From: Roseinatronobacter sp052379845
Lineage (GTDB): Bacteria > Pseudomonadota > Alphaproteobacteria > Rhodobacterales > Rhodobacteraceae
DNA length: 64,000 nt
NCBI GenBank assembly: GCA_052379845.1
Contig: JBQTCF010000012.1
Direction: 5' to 3' (one strand)
Shown: piece by piece, positions 46,437 to 55,520 of the stretch
How the letters are laid out: every line of letters starts with the position of its first letter
Numbering within the stretch: the first letter of the stretch is position 1
Made by a program: the position numbers and the translations under genes
The notes under the pieces: model-generated
Told to the model about the DNA's origin: nothing
The model's database searches: none
What the model saw: only the letters and a program-made list of their open reading frames with translations

Positions 46437-47167
46437 CACACCATCCTTTCGCGTGCAACAAGCGCCTTCATGCGGCGCGCGCGAATTTCCGTGCGCGTGC
46501 CCGCCAGAACCAGCGCCAGAAAAATAAGCCCGAACCCCACCATGCTGATGTAAAGCGGCGCCTTATAGGCCCAGTCCATCCGCGTGCCCGGTGCCACCGA
46601 CAAGGACGCCCCCTGATGCAGGCCCTGATTCCAGAACAGCGCCGCATAGCGCGACAAAACCGCAAAGACCGACCCCACAAGACACAATACCGCTGTCAGG
46701 TCCGCCCCTGTGTCGGGATCATCAATCGCTGACCACAGCGCAATATAGCCCAGATAAAACAGAAACAGGATCAGGAAAGAGGTCAGGCGCGGGTCCCATG
46801 CCCACCATGTCCCCCACATTGGCTGCCCCCAGACTGCGCCTGTCAACAACCCGATCAGCGTCATCACCAGCCCGATGGGTGCAGCCGCCCTTGCGGCCAA
46901 TGCGCTGACATGGTGCCGCCGGATCAGCCAGACCAGCGACGCCACCAGCATCATGACCCAGGCATTGATGGCCATCATCGCTGCGGGAACATGAATAAAC
47001 ACGATCTTGACTGTGGCCCCCTGCCGGAAATCATCCGGTGTGAAGAAGAAGCCCCATATCAACCCTGTCGCTGTGGTCACCACAGCTGCCACCGCCACAA
47101 TCGGCAACAGCCAGTCTGTGGTGCGCATGAATTTCAGCGGGTTTGCATATTCCCAAAGCGATGCCAT
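46436..47167 (-). CDS. ccmC: Haem exporter protein CcmC
   Basis: 243-residue six-TM haem-handling protein that loads haem on CcmE. The tryptophan-rich WWD motif is WGTWWAWDPRLTSF, with the flanking His in FIHVPAAMM. The ATG at 47167 has SD AGGTGAG; an in-frame GTG at 47176 is less likely. It lies 52 nt downstream of ccmB. Confidence 0.96.
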   Translation of the reverse strand: MASLWEYANPLKFMRTTDWLLPIVAVAAVVTTATGLIWGFFFTPDDFRQGATVKIVFIHVPAAMMAINAWVMMLVASLVWLIRRHHVSALAARAAAPIGLVMTLIGLLTGAVWGQPMWGTWWAWDPRLTSFLILFLFYLGYIALWSAIDDPDTGADLTAVLCLVGSVFAVLSRYAALFWNQGLHQGASLSVAPGTRMDWAYKAPLYISMVGFGLIFLALVLAGTRTEIRARRMKALVARERMV

Positions 47168-47219
47168 AACGCTCACCTATCCTCAGTTGGGGTCGCCCTC
47201 AAGACTGCCGCGCAGTCGC

Positions 47220-47876
47220 TCACCGAAGGTTTATCCGGATCACAAGGGCAGATGCAAAGGGCAATAATGCCACAGCCCCCGCGGTAATGCCCGCCAGCAG
47301 CGCAACGGGTGTCGCCACGTCCAGCCCTTGGGCACCGCGCGCCACCACCTCGGCCCCGAAAACCAGTGTCGGAATATACAGCGGCAACACCAGCAACGAC
47401 AACAACAGCCCGCCCCGTTTCAGGCCCACCGTCAGCGCCGCCCCGAATGTACCAATCACCGACAGTGCTGGTGTGCCAAGTGCCAGCGACAGCACCAGCC
47501 ACCCATAGGCTTGCGGCGGCAGATATAACAACAGGCCCAGCACCGGCGACACCAGCACCAGCGGCAAACCCGTTGTCAGCCAATGCGCCAGCGCCTTGAT
47601 GGACACCACCCCTTCCAGCGGCACCGGCGCAGTCGCCAGCAGATCAAGCGATCCATCCTCATAATCCAGCGCAAAAATGCGGTCCAGCGACAGCAAACAC
47701 GCCAGCAACGCCCCCACCCACAGAATGCCCGGCGCAATACGCGCCAGAATATCCGGCTCCGGCCCCACCCCAAGGGGCACCAGAACCGCCATGATCAGGA
47801 AAAACGCCAGCCCCAGCCCAAAGCCCCCGCCAGCCCGCAACGCCAGCCGCAGATCCCTGACCAGCAGCGCAATCAC
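47220..47876 (-). CDS. ccmB: Haem exporter protein CcmB
   Basis: 218-residue six-TM ABC-type permease, partner of CcmA. The family motif ALDYEDGSLDLLATAPVPLE lies near 70-90, and the following hydrophobic segments are normal. Its start overlaps the ccmA stop by 4 nt. Confidence 0.95.
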   Translation of the reverse strand: MIALLVRDLRLALRAGGGFGLGLAFFLIMAVLVPLGVGPEPDILARIAPGILWVGALLACLLSLDRIFALDYEDGSLDLLATAPVPLEGVVSIKALAHWLTTGLPLVLVSPVLGLLLYLPPQAYGWLVLSLALGTPALSVIGTFGAALTVGLKRGGLLLSLLVLPLYIPTLVFGAEVVARGAQGLDVATPVALLAGITAGAVALLPFASALVIRINLR

Positions 47877-48496
47877 AAGAAGGCCTCGTCGAACTGTCCA
47901 CTGCCGGATTGGGACAGGCTGGCCTTGAACGGGGTCAGGTCCAGAATATCCGCCTCAGGCAGGCCCAGATCTATATGCGTGGCCATCAAGGCCATCCCGC
48001 CCCCCGCCAGATGCGCACGCACCACATCGCCAAACAGCGCTACCGAAACAGCGTCCAGCGACACAGTGGGTTCATCCAGCACCCAGATGGGCCGCCCCGT
48101 GACGATAAGTCGCGCCAGCCCCAGCCTGCGTTTTTGCCCCGCTGACAAGTTTTGCGCCGCGCGCCCCGACAGCGCCCGCAGGTTCATCTGGTCCAATGCC
48201 GCATCAATGCCCCGTGTTCCATAGACCGCTGCCCAGAAGGACAGGTTTTCCGCCACGCTCAGCGTGGTCTTCAACCCGTCGGCATGGGCCGCATAGGCAA
48301 TCGACTCAGGCGCACAGCTCACCGCGCCTGCCAACGCGGGCTGCAACCCTGCCACAGTGCGCAACAACGTCGTCTTGCCACAGCCATTGGGACCGCGCAA
48401 TACAAGCGCCTGCCCGGGCGATACTGAAAACCCAACGCCCTCCAACAAAGCAAACCCGCCGCGCGCACAGGCAAGGTTGGTGACAGTCAGACCCAT
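47873..48496 (-). CDS. ccmA: Haem exporter ATP-binding protein CcmA
   Basis: 207-residue ABC ATPase of the cytochrome c maturation complex. Walker A RGPNGCGKTTLLRT, signature LSAGQKRRLGLARL and Walker B IWVLDEPTVSLD are complete. It is the first ccm gene, 64 nt after the Mth938-type gene, with a copy of the dispersed motif in between. Confidence 0.96.
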   Translation of the reverse strand: MGLTVTNLACARGGFALLEGVGFSVSPGQALVLRGPNGCGKTTLLRTVAGLQPALAGAVSCAPESIAYAAHADGLKTTLSVAENLSFWAAVYGTRGIDAALDQMNLRALSGRAAQNLSAGQKRRLGLARLIVTGRPIWVLDEPTVSLDAVSVALFGDVVRAHLAGGGMALMATHIDLGLPEADILDLTPFKASLSQSGSGQFDEAFL

Positions 48497-48531
48497 CTGC
48501 GCCCCTTTATGACAAAGCGCTGCATCAGCCC

Positions 48532-48552
48532 TTCATCTTGCCAAAAATACTC
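48532..48552 (-). repeat. Dispersed intergenic motif, copy 2 (GAGTATTT-N2-GGCAAGATGAA)
   Basis: 21-bp element in the sense direction of ccmA, 35 nt before its start codon and 8 nt after the stop of the Mth938-type gene. It matches copies at 23713 and 57633 in all but two central bases. Confidence 0.6.
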
Positions 48553-48560
48553 AATACGGC

Positions 48561-48917
48561 CTATCCGACCGGCATTAACGCCACTGCGACGCGCCGCTGC
48601 TCGGACAGCAACACGTTATAGGTGCGGCAGGCCGCCGGGCTATCCATGCTTTCCACGCCCAGCCCTGCGGCCTCCAGCGTCTCGCGCAGTTGCGCGGGAA
48701 TATGCGCGATGGTGCCGCCTGTGCCAATGAAAAGCACATCCACCCGGCCCGCTAGCTCCAGAAGGGGTGCGTGATCGCCATACCCGCCCCAGGACCGCAC
48801 ATCCCCTGCCACCAGCAGCAAAGGTGCGGTGCAAACCTGCCCCCCAATACGGAAGAACGTCTTGCCGTATCCGTCAATGGGGCGCGATGCCCCGAAATCT
48901 ATCTCGGACAGGCGCAT
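48561..48917 (-). CDS. Mth938-like domain (DUF498) protein
   Basis: 118-residue small protein of the Mth938/AMMECR-unrelated DUF498 family, related to NDUFAF3-type proteins. Conserved features are INGYGKTFFRIGG-like DGYGKTFFRIGG, LLVAGDVRSWG, FIGTGG and SPAACRTYNVLLSEQRRVAVAL. Starts 1 nt after the secF stop (TGACATG), so it is coupled. Function is unproven; the mitochondrial relative assists complex I assembly. Confidence 0.9.
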   Translation of the reverse strand: MRLSEIDFGASRPIDGYGKTFFRIGGQVCTAPLLLVAGDVRSWGGYGDHAPLLELAGRVDVLFIGTGGTIAHIPAQLRETLEAAGLGVESMDSPAACRTYNVLLSEQRRVAVALMPVG

Positions 48918-48918
48918 G

Positions 48919-49896
48919 TCAGCCCTCCTTGACCCCGAATTGTGTGCCTGCGGAATCGCCTGCATTCTTGGACCAGTCGCGTTTCACCCCCAGCCGCAAC
49001 AACACGGCCGATGCAACGAAAACCGACGAGTAAGTGCCCACGATCACGCCCCAGATCATGGCAAACACAAACCCGCGAATGACATCCCCGCCCAGCACGA
49101 ACAACGCAATCAGCGCCAGTAATGTGGTTACCGAGGTCATGACAGTGCGTGACAATGTGTCATTGATCGACAGGTTCAGAACCTCTTTGATCGGGCGTTT
49201 CTTGAACTTGATCAGGTTTTCGCGCACGCGGTCAAACACAACGACCGTATCATTCAACGAATAGCCCACAATCGTCAGAAGTGCCGCAATAATGGCCAGA
49301 TCGAACCGGATCTGCAGCAGGCTGAACACCCCGATCGTCAGCACCACATCATGCACCAGTGCGGCCACAGCCCCCACCGAAAACTGCCATTCAAACCGCA
49401 GCCAGATATAGAACAGCACTGCCGCCAGTGCCAGCACGACCGAAATCACCGCGGACTGGATCAACTCGCCCGACACTTTCGGGCCAACGGAATCCACCGC
49501 CGCAAAACTTAGCGTCGGGTCAAGGGCTTGCAACGCGTCGCGCACCGCGCCGATCTGCTCGGGGGTGATGGCTTCCACCCCTTCCTGTGCCTGAATGCGG
49601 ACCATTGCAACATTGCGATCCGCGGCAAAAGCGGGGTCAAAAACTTCCGTTATCGCAATATCGCCAAAGCCAAGCCCTGCGATTGCGCCCCGATAGGCCG
49701 CAATGTCAACGGGGGCCTGCGCTTCGGTGCGGATGGACGTGCCGCCGCGAAAATCGATGCCGAAATTCAGGCCCATCGCAAAGAACGCAATCACGGAAAT
49801 CAGCATCGCAATCAGGGACGCGCCGAAGGTAACCTTCCAATAGCGGAAGAAATCAATCGTGGTATCTTGTGGAACAAGTTTCAGTCGCATGGGCAT
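48919..49896 (-). CDS. secF: Protein translocase subunit SecF
   Basis: 325-residue RND-like six-TM partner of SecD that drives late translocation with proton-motive force. The FGIDFRGGTSI motif follows TM1, the periplasmic domain is at about 45-135, and VGYSLNDTVVVFDRVREN is the conserved TM4-5 signature. An SD GAAGGA precedes ATG 49896. It follows secD by 8 nt. Confidence 0.96.
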   Translation of the reverse strand: MPMRLKLVPQDTTIDFFRYWKVTFGASLIAMLISVIAFFAMGLNFGIDFRGGTSIRTEAQAPVDIAAYRGAIAGLGFGDIAITEVFDPAFAADRNVAMVRIQAQEGVEAITPEQIGAVRDALQALDPTLSFAAVDSVGPKVSGELIQSAVISVVLALAAVLFYIWLRFEWQFSVGAVAALVHDVVLTIGVFSLLQIRFDLAIIAALLTIVGYSLNDTVVVFDRVRENLIKFKKRPIKEVLNLSINDTLSRTVMTSVTTLLALIALFVLGGDVIRGFVFAMIWGVIVGTYSSVFVASAVLLRLGVKRDWSKNAGDSAGTQFGVKEG

Positions 49897-49904
49897 ATGT
49901 TCCT

Positions 49905-51572
49905 TCAGATGGCCAGGGTTTTGGGGCGGCGGCGTTCATAATACATGACCATCATCAGACGGGTGACCAGCAGCGCGGTAAACACGGATGTCAAAATCCC
50001 CAAGCCCAATGTCACGGCAAACCCGCGCACGGGGCCGGACCCCATTGCAAACAGGATCAGCGCCGTGATGAACGTGGTAATATTGGCGTCCAGAATGGCG
50101 GACAGCGCTTTCTCATAGCCCAGTTCGATGGCGCGCGCAGGCCCTTTGGCGGTGCGCATTTCTTCGCGGATACGCTCAAAAATCAGCACGGTCGCATCCA
50201 CCGCCATACCGATGGTCAGCACAATGCCCGCAATGCCGGGCAAGGTCAGCGTGGCCCCAATCAGCGACAAAAGCGCGAAAATCATCGCGACATTCAGCAC
50301 CAGCGCGATATTGGCAATGACCCCGAAAATCCCGTAACTGGCAATCATGAACCCCAGCACTGCGACCATGGCAACGATGGCGGCAATCTTGCCTGCATCA
50401 ATGCTGTCCTGCCCCAGTTCCGGCCCGACAGTGCGTTCTTCCAGAAAATCCATTTCAGCAGGCAACGCCCCGGACCGCAGCAGCACCGCAAGGCGGCTGG
50501 TGTCTTCGACAGTGAAACGCCCGGTAATGATACCGGACCCGCCAGCAATATGGCTTTGGATGACCGGCGCAGAGACCACTTCGCTATCAAGCACAATCGC
50601 AAACGGGTTGCCGATATTTTCGGCCGTATACAGACCAAACGCCCGGCCCCCGGAGGGGTTGAAGCGGAAATTCACCGCAGGGCGGTTGTTCTGGTCCATG
50701 CCGGGCTGGGCATCAACCAATTGGTCGCCCGTGACAACAGGCGTCTGGTCCACCACATAATAGACGCCTGGTTCGTCCATGGACGGGTAAATAACACTGC
50801 GCGGGCCCGGCACTTCATCGGGGTCGGATGTAACGCGCACCACTGAATGGAAGGTCAGGCGCGCCGTCGTGCCGATCAGCGCTTTCAATTCCTCGGCAGA
50901 CCCAATACCGGGAACCTGTATCAGGATGCGGTCTGCCCCCTGGCGCTGGATGGTGGGTTCGCGGGTCCCTGCTTCATCCACGCGGCGGCGGATAATTTCC
51001 AGCGACAGGCGCATGGTGCGTTCATCTGTTGCCGCGCGTTCCGCTTCGGACAAGGTCACGACAATTTCTTCGCCGTCGCGGCGCACATCCAGATCGCGCG
51101 CGGCGCCAAACCCCGCAAGCGATTCCGTGGGTTGGGCCAGTTCGCGGACATAGGCAACGGCCTGATCCAGCGTATCAGGGTTGCCAATCCGCACGCGCAA
51201 TTCGCCCGCATCCTCTGATGGCATGCGCCGCACCGCGCCCACGGTCATGCGCTCGGATGCCAGCCTGTCGCGCACGGCAGGCCACATCCCGTCAATCCGG
51301 TCGGCATAGACATCGGACACGCGCACTTCGGCCAGCAAATGTGCCCCGCCGCGCAGATCAAGGCCCAGATTTACCAGAAAACTTGGCAGAAAACCGGGCC
51401 ATGCGTTTCTGTCGGCCTCCAGCGCGGCGTTGCCCTGCCCCGTGTCAAGGGCCACGACAGCGTCGTTATGCCGCTCCACACGCTCGTAAAACAGGTTTGG
51501 GGCGGCAAACAGAAGCGCAAGCGCGCAGGTCGACCAGATCAGGATGCGTTTCCACATCGGTATTTGCAACAT
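49905..51572 (-). CDS. secD: Protein translocase subunit SecD
   Basis: 555-residue SecD. TM1 is at about 9-27, followed by LGLDLRGGAHLL, a large periplasmic P1 domain, and GIVLTIGMAVDATVLIFERIREE in the RND-type membrane half. It lies between yajC (153 nt upstream) and secF (8 nt downstream), the usual yajC-secDF organisation. Confidence 0.97.
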   Translation of the reverse strand: MLQIPMWKRILIWSTCALALLFAAPNLFYERVERHNDAVVALDTGQGNAALEADRNAWPGFLPSFLVNLGLDLRGGAHLLAEVRVSDVYADRIDGMWPAVRDRLASERMTVGAVRRMPSEDAGELRVRIGNPDTLDQAVAYVRELAQPTESLAGFGAARDLDVRRDGEEIVVTLSEAERAATDERTMRLSLEIIRRRVDEAGTREPTIQRQGADRILIQVPGIGSAEELKALIGTTARLTFHSVVRVTSDPDEVPGPRSVIYPSMDEPGVYYVVDQTPVVTGDQLVDAQPGMDQNNRPAVNFRFNPSGGRAFGLYTAENIGNPFAIVLDSEVVSAPVIQSHIAGGSGIITGRFTVEDTSRLAVLLRSGALPAEMDFLEERTVGPELGQDSIDAGKIAAIVAMVAVLGFMIASYGIFGVIANIALVLNVAMIFALLSLIGATLTLPGIAGIVLTIGMAVDATVLIFERIREEMRTAKGPARAIELGYEKALSAILDANITTFITALILFAMGSGPVRGFAVTLGLGILTSVFTALLVTRLMMVMYYERRRPKTLAI

Positions 51573-51725
51573 CGGCGCGTGGTCCCCGTGGTATCTGTGG
51601 CTGTTCAGGGCATCTTTGTGTTCGGATGGAACATTTCAATGCCCTGACATGGTCTTCTTGTCAAAAGCGGTCGGCAGGCCCTGCACATAAGGGGCAGCGC
51701 GCCTGGCACCAGCTTGAAGCGGGCG

Positions 51726-52049
51726 TCAGTCCTTGCTGGCCGGTTCGGTCTTGGACATGACGGTTGCAATGGTCTGCTTGACCACACGCACCTTCACGCC
51801 TTCGGCAATTTCAACTTCCAGCTCGCCATCTTCCTTGACCTTGGTCACCTTGCCGATCAACCCGCCTTGGGTGACCACCTGATCGCCCCGGCGCAGTGCA
51901 TCGACCATGGACCTGTGTTCTTTCATCTTTTTCTGCTGGGGGCGGATCAACAGGAAATACATGATCACGAAGATCAGCACAAAGGGGATGATCGAAATCA
52001 ATCCACCGGCAGCACCGGCATCTTGCGCATAGGCAGGGGTGACGAACAT
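51726..52049 (-). CDS. yajC: Preprotein translocase accessory subunit YajC
   Basis: 107-residue single-TM protein: TM near 18-40 (LISIIPFVLIFVIMYFLLI) followed by RPQQKKMKEH and the cytoplasmic domain LRRGDQVVTQGGLIGKV typical of YajC. It is the first gene of the sec-ccm block, preceded by 182 nt of non-coding sequence that must carry the promoter. Confidence 0.95.
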   Translation of the reverse strand: MFVTPAYAQDAGAAGGLISIIPFVLIFVIMYFLLIRPQQKKMKEHRSMVDALRRGDQVVTQGGLIGKVTKVKEDGELEVEIAEGVKVRVVKQTIATVMSKTEPASKD

Positions 52050-52231
52050 GAAAGCTCCTTACTTCTGTGGCACCCGACGCGCGGGCATAATGGCCGCCCC
52101 GCAGCACATGCCGCAGGTTGGAATTCGCGCGCACCCTACTGGCAGGGCGGGGCCTTGGCAAGGCTGGGCAAGGCGCAATCGGGCGCGCATTCGCGCCTAT
52201 CGCGGGCTTGGCGTCCCAAAATTCACGCCCG

Positions 52232-53002
52232 CTACCAGCGGCCCGACAGGGCGCGCAGCACCAAAGCGCCGCGCCGCCGGAATTCCGCAGGCCGCAAGCC
52301 GTCCTGTGCCACCAGCCCCGGCGCTTGTGCCGCACGGCGCAAAATTACGCCCGCCTGCCAGCCGGTCAGCAGCGCAGGCAGCGCGCGCGCAGGCACCAGA
52401 TGGCGTTTCGCCCGCGCCCGCGCCAGATGCGCCAGCCCATCGCGTGCCAGCGCGGCCACCGCACTGTCGCGCCCGTCCACAAGCGGAATGCGCCCTGCCG
52501 CCTGAAGCTGCGGAATTGCCACCAGCCAGTTTGCCAGTCCGGACGCGAAGGCCATGTCGCGCACCGGCGCTTCGGCCTGCGGCGACGCGCCCAGTGCCCG
52601 CGCTGCCAGCCACATCAGATTGCCAGATGTCGAATCAAGATATGCGCGAAACGCCGCGTCATCCGCAAAGGGCGCGCGGTAGATGTCCCATTGCCGCGCC
52701 GCGATAATGCCATGCCCCAACGCAACCGGCAATTCTGCGTCCTGCCAGACCTGCGCCAGTGGTGCGGCAACATGATGGGCGCGCGCGGGCTTGCGCGCGG
52801 CAATGTCATCCAGAACATCGGTCCAGAATTGCAGCCGCATTTCGGCAATCAGCGGTTCCTGCGTCACCCATGGGGCGCGCGCGACTTCCAGATTGAACGC
52901 ATAAAGCGGCCACAACCGCGCGCGCGCATCATCAGATGCGGCAATTGTCGCGGCATAGCGGTCGGGATCGCCTTGTTGGACCAGTGTGGACAGATCATCC
53001 AT
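52232..53002 (-). CDS. Squalene/phytoene synthase-family protein (NDUFAF6-like)
   Basis: 256-residue all-helical isoprenoid-synthase fold. The segment PLYAFNLEVARAPWVTQEPLIAEMRLQFW matches the bacterial and mitochondrial NDUFAF6-like branch. The double Asp-rich motifs of true phytoene synthases are degraded, so catalytic condensation is doubtful. ATG 53002 is preferred over a TTG at 53005. It overlaps the methyltransferase gene by 8 nt and ends the cimA transcript. Confidence 0.8.
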   Translation of the reverse strand: MDDLSTLVQQGDPDRYAATIAASDDARARLWPLYAFNLEVARAPWVTQEPLIAEMRLQFWTDVLDDIAARKPARAHHVAAPLAQVWQDAELPVALGHGIIAARQWDIYRAPFADDAAFRAYLDSTSGNLMWLAARALGASPQAEAPVRDMAFASGLANWLVAIPQLQAAGRIPLVDGRDSAVAALARDGLAHLARARAKRHLVPARALPALLTGWQAGVILRRAAQAPGLVAQDGLRPAEFRRRGALVLRALSGRW

Positions 53003-53726
53003 CAACCGGGGCCACCACCATCAGCGCATAGGCAATTTCCGAAGGCGCGGCCTTCCAGCGGGCAATTTCCAGTTCGGCCTTGTCCAAGGCGCTGGCCAGA
53101 ACCCCCGTCGCATTGGGGCGCAGGCTGGCAATGCGTTTGGACATGGGGGTGTAATACGCCTCCCACGCAGCGCCAATCTGCATCTGTTCGCCCAGCACAC
53201 GGTAGCCCGCAGCGGCCACCCGCGCACGAATGCCGGCAACATCGGTGATCTGCGGATATTCCGCCCAGAACGCACGCGCTGCCGCAGACGGGCGCGACAA
53301 CAGGCAGGGTTCGGAAAACGCCACAGCGCCCCCCGGCGCCAGCGCACCCCGCCACAGGCGCAACGCTTCGGTGATTCCCAGAAAATAGACCGCGCCCGCG
53401 CACCAGATCAAATCATAGGGGCCGGTCAACTGCGCCATATCGCCCTGACGCACCTGCACGCGATCCCCGAAAGGGGCCGTGCGTTTTTGCGCCGCCGCCA
53501 CGAATTGCGCAATCTGGTCCACTGCGTCAATCTGCGCGCGGGCGCGTTCCTTGGCCAGCGTCACAGTGTCCGCCCCCGACCCGCAGCCCGCATCGCAAAT
53601 GCGCGCATCCGCCGGGGTTGCAGCCACGGACAGCGCCCAGCCCAGATCGGCAGCCGCCCCCGGCCCTTCGCGTGCCAGATCGCTGTAAAGCGTCAGAAAG
53701 GCATCATCCGGTGTCAGGTCTTGCAT
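52995..53726 (-). CDS. Class I SAM-dependent methyltransferase
   Basis: 243-residue methyltransferase. The SAM-binding motif I is ICDAGCGSGADTVTLA and the motif IV region PYDLIWCAGAVYFLG. Acceptor unknown. It starts 13 nt inside the end of cimA, indicating translational coupling, and overlaps the phytoene-synthase-like gene downstream. Confidence 0.88.
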   Translation of the reverse strand: MQDLTPDDAFLTLYSDLAREGPGAAADLGWALSVAATPADARICDAGCGSGADTVTLAKERARAQIDAVDQIAQFVAAAQKRTAPFGDRVQVRQGDMAQLTGPYDLIWCAGAVYFLGITEALRLWRGALAPGGAVAFSEPCLLSRPSAAARAFWAEYPQITDVAGIRARVAAAGYRVLGEQMQIGAAWEAYYTPMSKRIASLRPNATGVLASALDKAELEIARWKAAPSEIAYALMVVAPVDG

Positions 53727-55342
53727 GGGTCCACCCCGTCGCGCAGGAATTTCCAGATGACAGCATCAAGCAGCGCCTCAAAGCTGGCATCCACTATGTT
53801 GGGGGATACGCCCACAGTGGACCAGCGCCGCCCCTGCCCGTCTTCGCTGTCGATGATCACACGGGTCACGGCCTCAGTGCCGCCCTGGGTGATGCGCACT
53901 TTGAAATCCACCAGCTTCATGTCGTCAATCGCGGCCTGATAGGGGCCAAGATCCTTGGCCAATGCCTTGGACAGGGCATTGACCGGCCCGCGATCATGGC
54001 CAGCACTGTCCATGGATTCCGACACGGACAGCTTCTTTTCATCCCCGATTTTTACGACCACCACGGCCTCGGACAAGGTGACAATCTGGTTATATTTGTT
54101 CTTGCGCCGCTCCACAGTGACGCGGTAGCGCTTGACCTCGAAGAAATCGGGCACCTGCCCCAGCGCGCGCCGCGCCAGCAATTCGAAACTGGCCTGTGCG
54201 CTGTCATAGGCATAGCCCTGATCCTCGCGCTCCTTGATCTGGTCCAGAATGGCCGCCAGCCGCGCATCCCCCTTGTCGACCTGCACGCCCATATCGGCCA
54301 GCCGCAGCCGCAGGTTCGACTGCCCCGCCTGATTGGACATGGGCACAATGCGGGCATTGCCCACCTGCGCGGGGTCGATATGCTCATAGGTTGTGGGGTT
54401 TTTCAAAATCGCGCTGGCATGCAACCCCGCCTTATGCGCGAAGGCAGACGCCCCCACATAGGGCAGGCTGCGCTGCGGCACGCGATTCAGAATATCATCC
54501 AGCTTGCGCGAAATCCGCAGCAGCCCCTGCAGCGCGTCCGGCGTCACACCTGTTTCAAACCGGTCGGCATAGGCGGGTTTCAACAGCAAGGTGGGAATAA
54601 GCGTGGTCAATGACGCATTCCCGCAGCGTTCCCCCAGCCCGTTAAGTGTGCCTTGAATCTGGCGCGCGCCCGCATCCACTGCCGCCAGCGAACAGGCCAC
54701 GGCCTGCCCTGTGTCATCATGGCAATGAATGCCGACCTGCGCGCCCGCAATGCCGCTGTCAATGACCGCGCGGGTAATGGCGCTGATCTCGGAGGGCAGC
54801 GTGCCGCCATTCGTGTCACACAGCACCACCCAGCGCGCGCCCGCGTCATGGGCCGCATGCAGGCAGCGCAGCGCATAGTCAGGATTGGCCTTGTAGCCAT
54901 CGAAGAAATGTTCGGCGTCAAAATGCGCCTCGCGCCCCATGGCCACACAATGCGCGATCGAGGCGTGGATATTTTCAACGTTCTCCTCAAGGCTGATGCC
55001 CAGCGCCGTGGTAACGTGGAAATCATGCGACTTGCCCACAAGACACACCGCATCCGTGCCCGCATTCAGCACGGCCGCCAGCACATCATCATTTTCCGCC
55101 GACCGGCCCGCGCGCTTGGTCATGCCAAAAGCGGTGAAGACGGCCTTGGTTTGCGGTTTGGCGTTGAAGAATTCGCTGTCGGTGGGGTTCGCCCCCGGCC
55201 AGCCGCCCTCGATATAGTCAATGCCGAGTTGGTCAAGCATGGCAGCGATCTGGTGCTTCTCCGGTGTGGAGAATTGCACCCCCTGCGTCTGCTGGCCATC
55301 GCGCAAGGTGGTGTCGTACAGATAGAGGCGTTCGCGGGTCAT
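53714..55342 (-). CDS. cimA: (R)-citramalate synthase
   Basis: 542-residue HMG-CoA-lyase-like enzyme condensing pyruvate and acetyl-CoA to citramalate (isoleucine route). N-terminal YLYDTTLRDGQQTQGVQFS and GIDYIEGGWPGANPTDSEFF are CimA-specific; a C-terminal LeuA dimer/allosteric domain covers about 400-530. First gene of a three-gene run with the methyltransferase and phytoene-synthase-like genes. Confidence 0.95.
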   Translation of the reverse strand: MTRERLYLYDTTLRDGQQTQGVQFSTPEKHQIAAMLDQLGIDYIEGGWPGANPTDSEFFNAKPQTKAVFTAFGMTKRAGRSAENDDVLAAVLNAGTDAVCLVGKSHDFHVTTALGISLEENVENIHASIAHCVAMGREAHFDAEHFFDGYKANPDYALRCLHAAHDAGARWVVLCDTNGGTLPSEISAITRAVIDSGIAGAQVGIHCHDDTGQAVACSLAAVDAGARQIQGTLNGLGERCGNASLTTLIPTLLLKPAYADRFETGVTPDALQGLLRISRKLDDILNRVPQRSLPYVGASAFAHKAGLHASAILKNPTTYEHIDPAQVGNARIVPMSNQAGQSNLRLRLADMGVQVDKGDARLAAILDQIKEREDQGYAYDSAQASFELLARRALGQVPDFFEVKRYRVTVERRKNKYNQIVTLSEAVVVVKIGDEKKLSVSESMDSAGHDRGPVNALSKALAKDLGPYQAAIDDMKLVDFKVRITQGGTEAVTRVIIDSEDGQGRRWSTVGVSPNIVDASFEALLDAVIWKFLRDGVDPCKT

Positions 55343-55452
55343 TGGTGTCCCTCCTGCTCACTGGAAAGCATCACGTCACCGGGAAGCAACGCCTCACCAG
55401 ATTGCAGCGGGATGCCTGCATCCCGCTTCGCCCCCGACCCGCCCCCCAGGGC

Positions 55453-55470
55453 GGGGGCGAAATCGCCCCC
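55453..55470. terminator. GC-rich hairpin between cysS and cimA
   Basis: GGGGGCGA/TCGCCCCC stem (55453-55460, 55463-55470) in the 178-nt gap after the cysS stop. There is no T-tract, so its action as a terminator is uncertain. Confidence 0.35.
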
Positions 55471-55520
55471 ACCCTCGGGCCGGGGGCTACGCTGCGGTAT
55501 GTTCAAACGATGGGGATGGC

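Noticed and set aside
45704..46732. 342-codon plus-strand frame
   Set aside because: Antisense to ccmG, ccmD and ccmC, all with strong family motifs.
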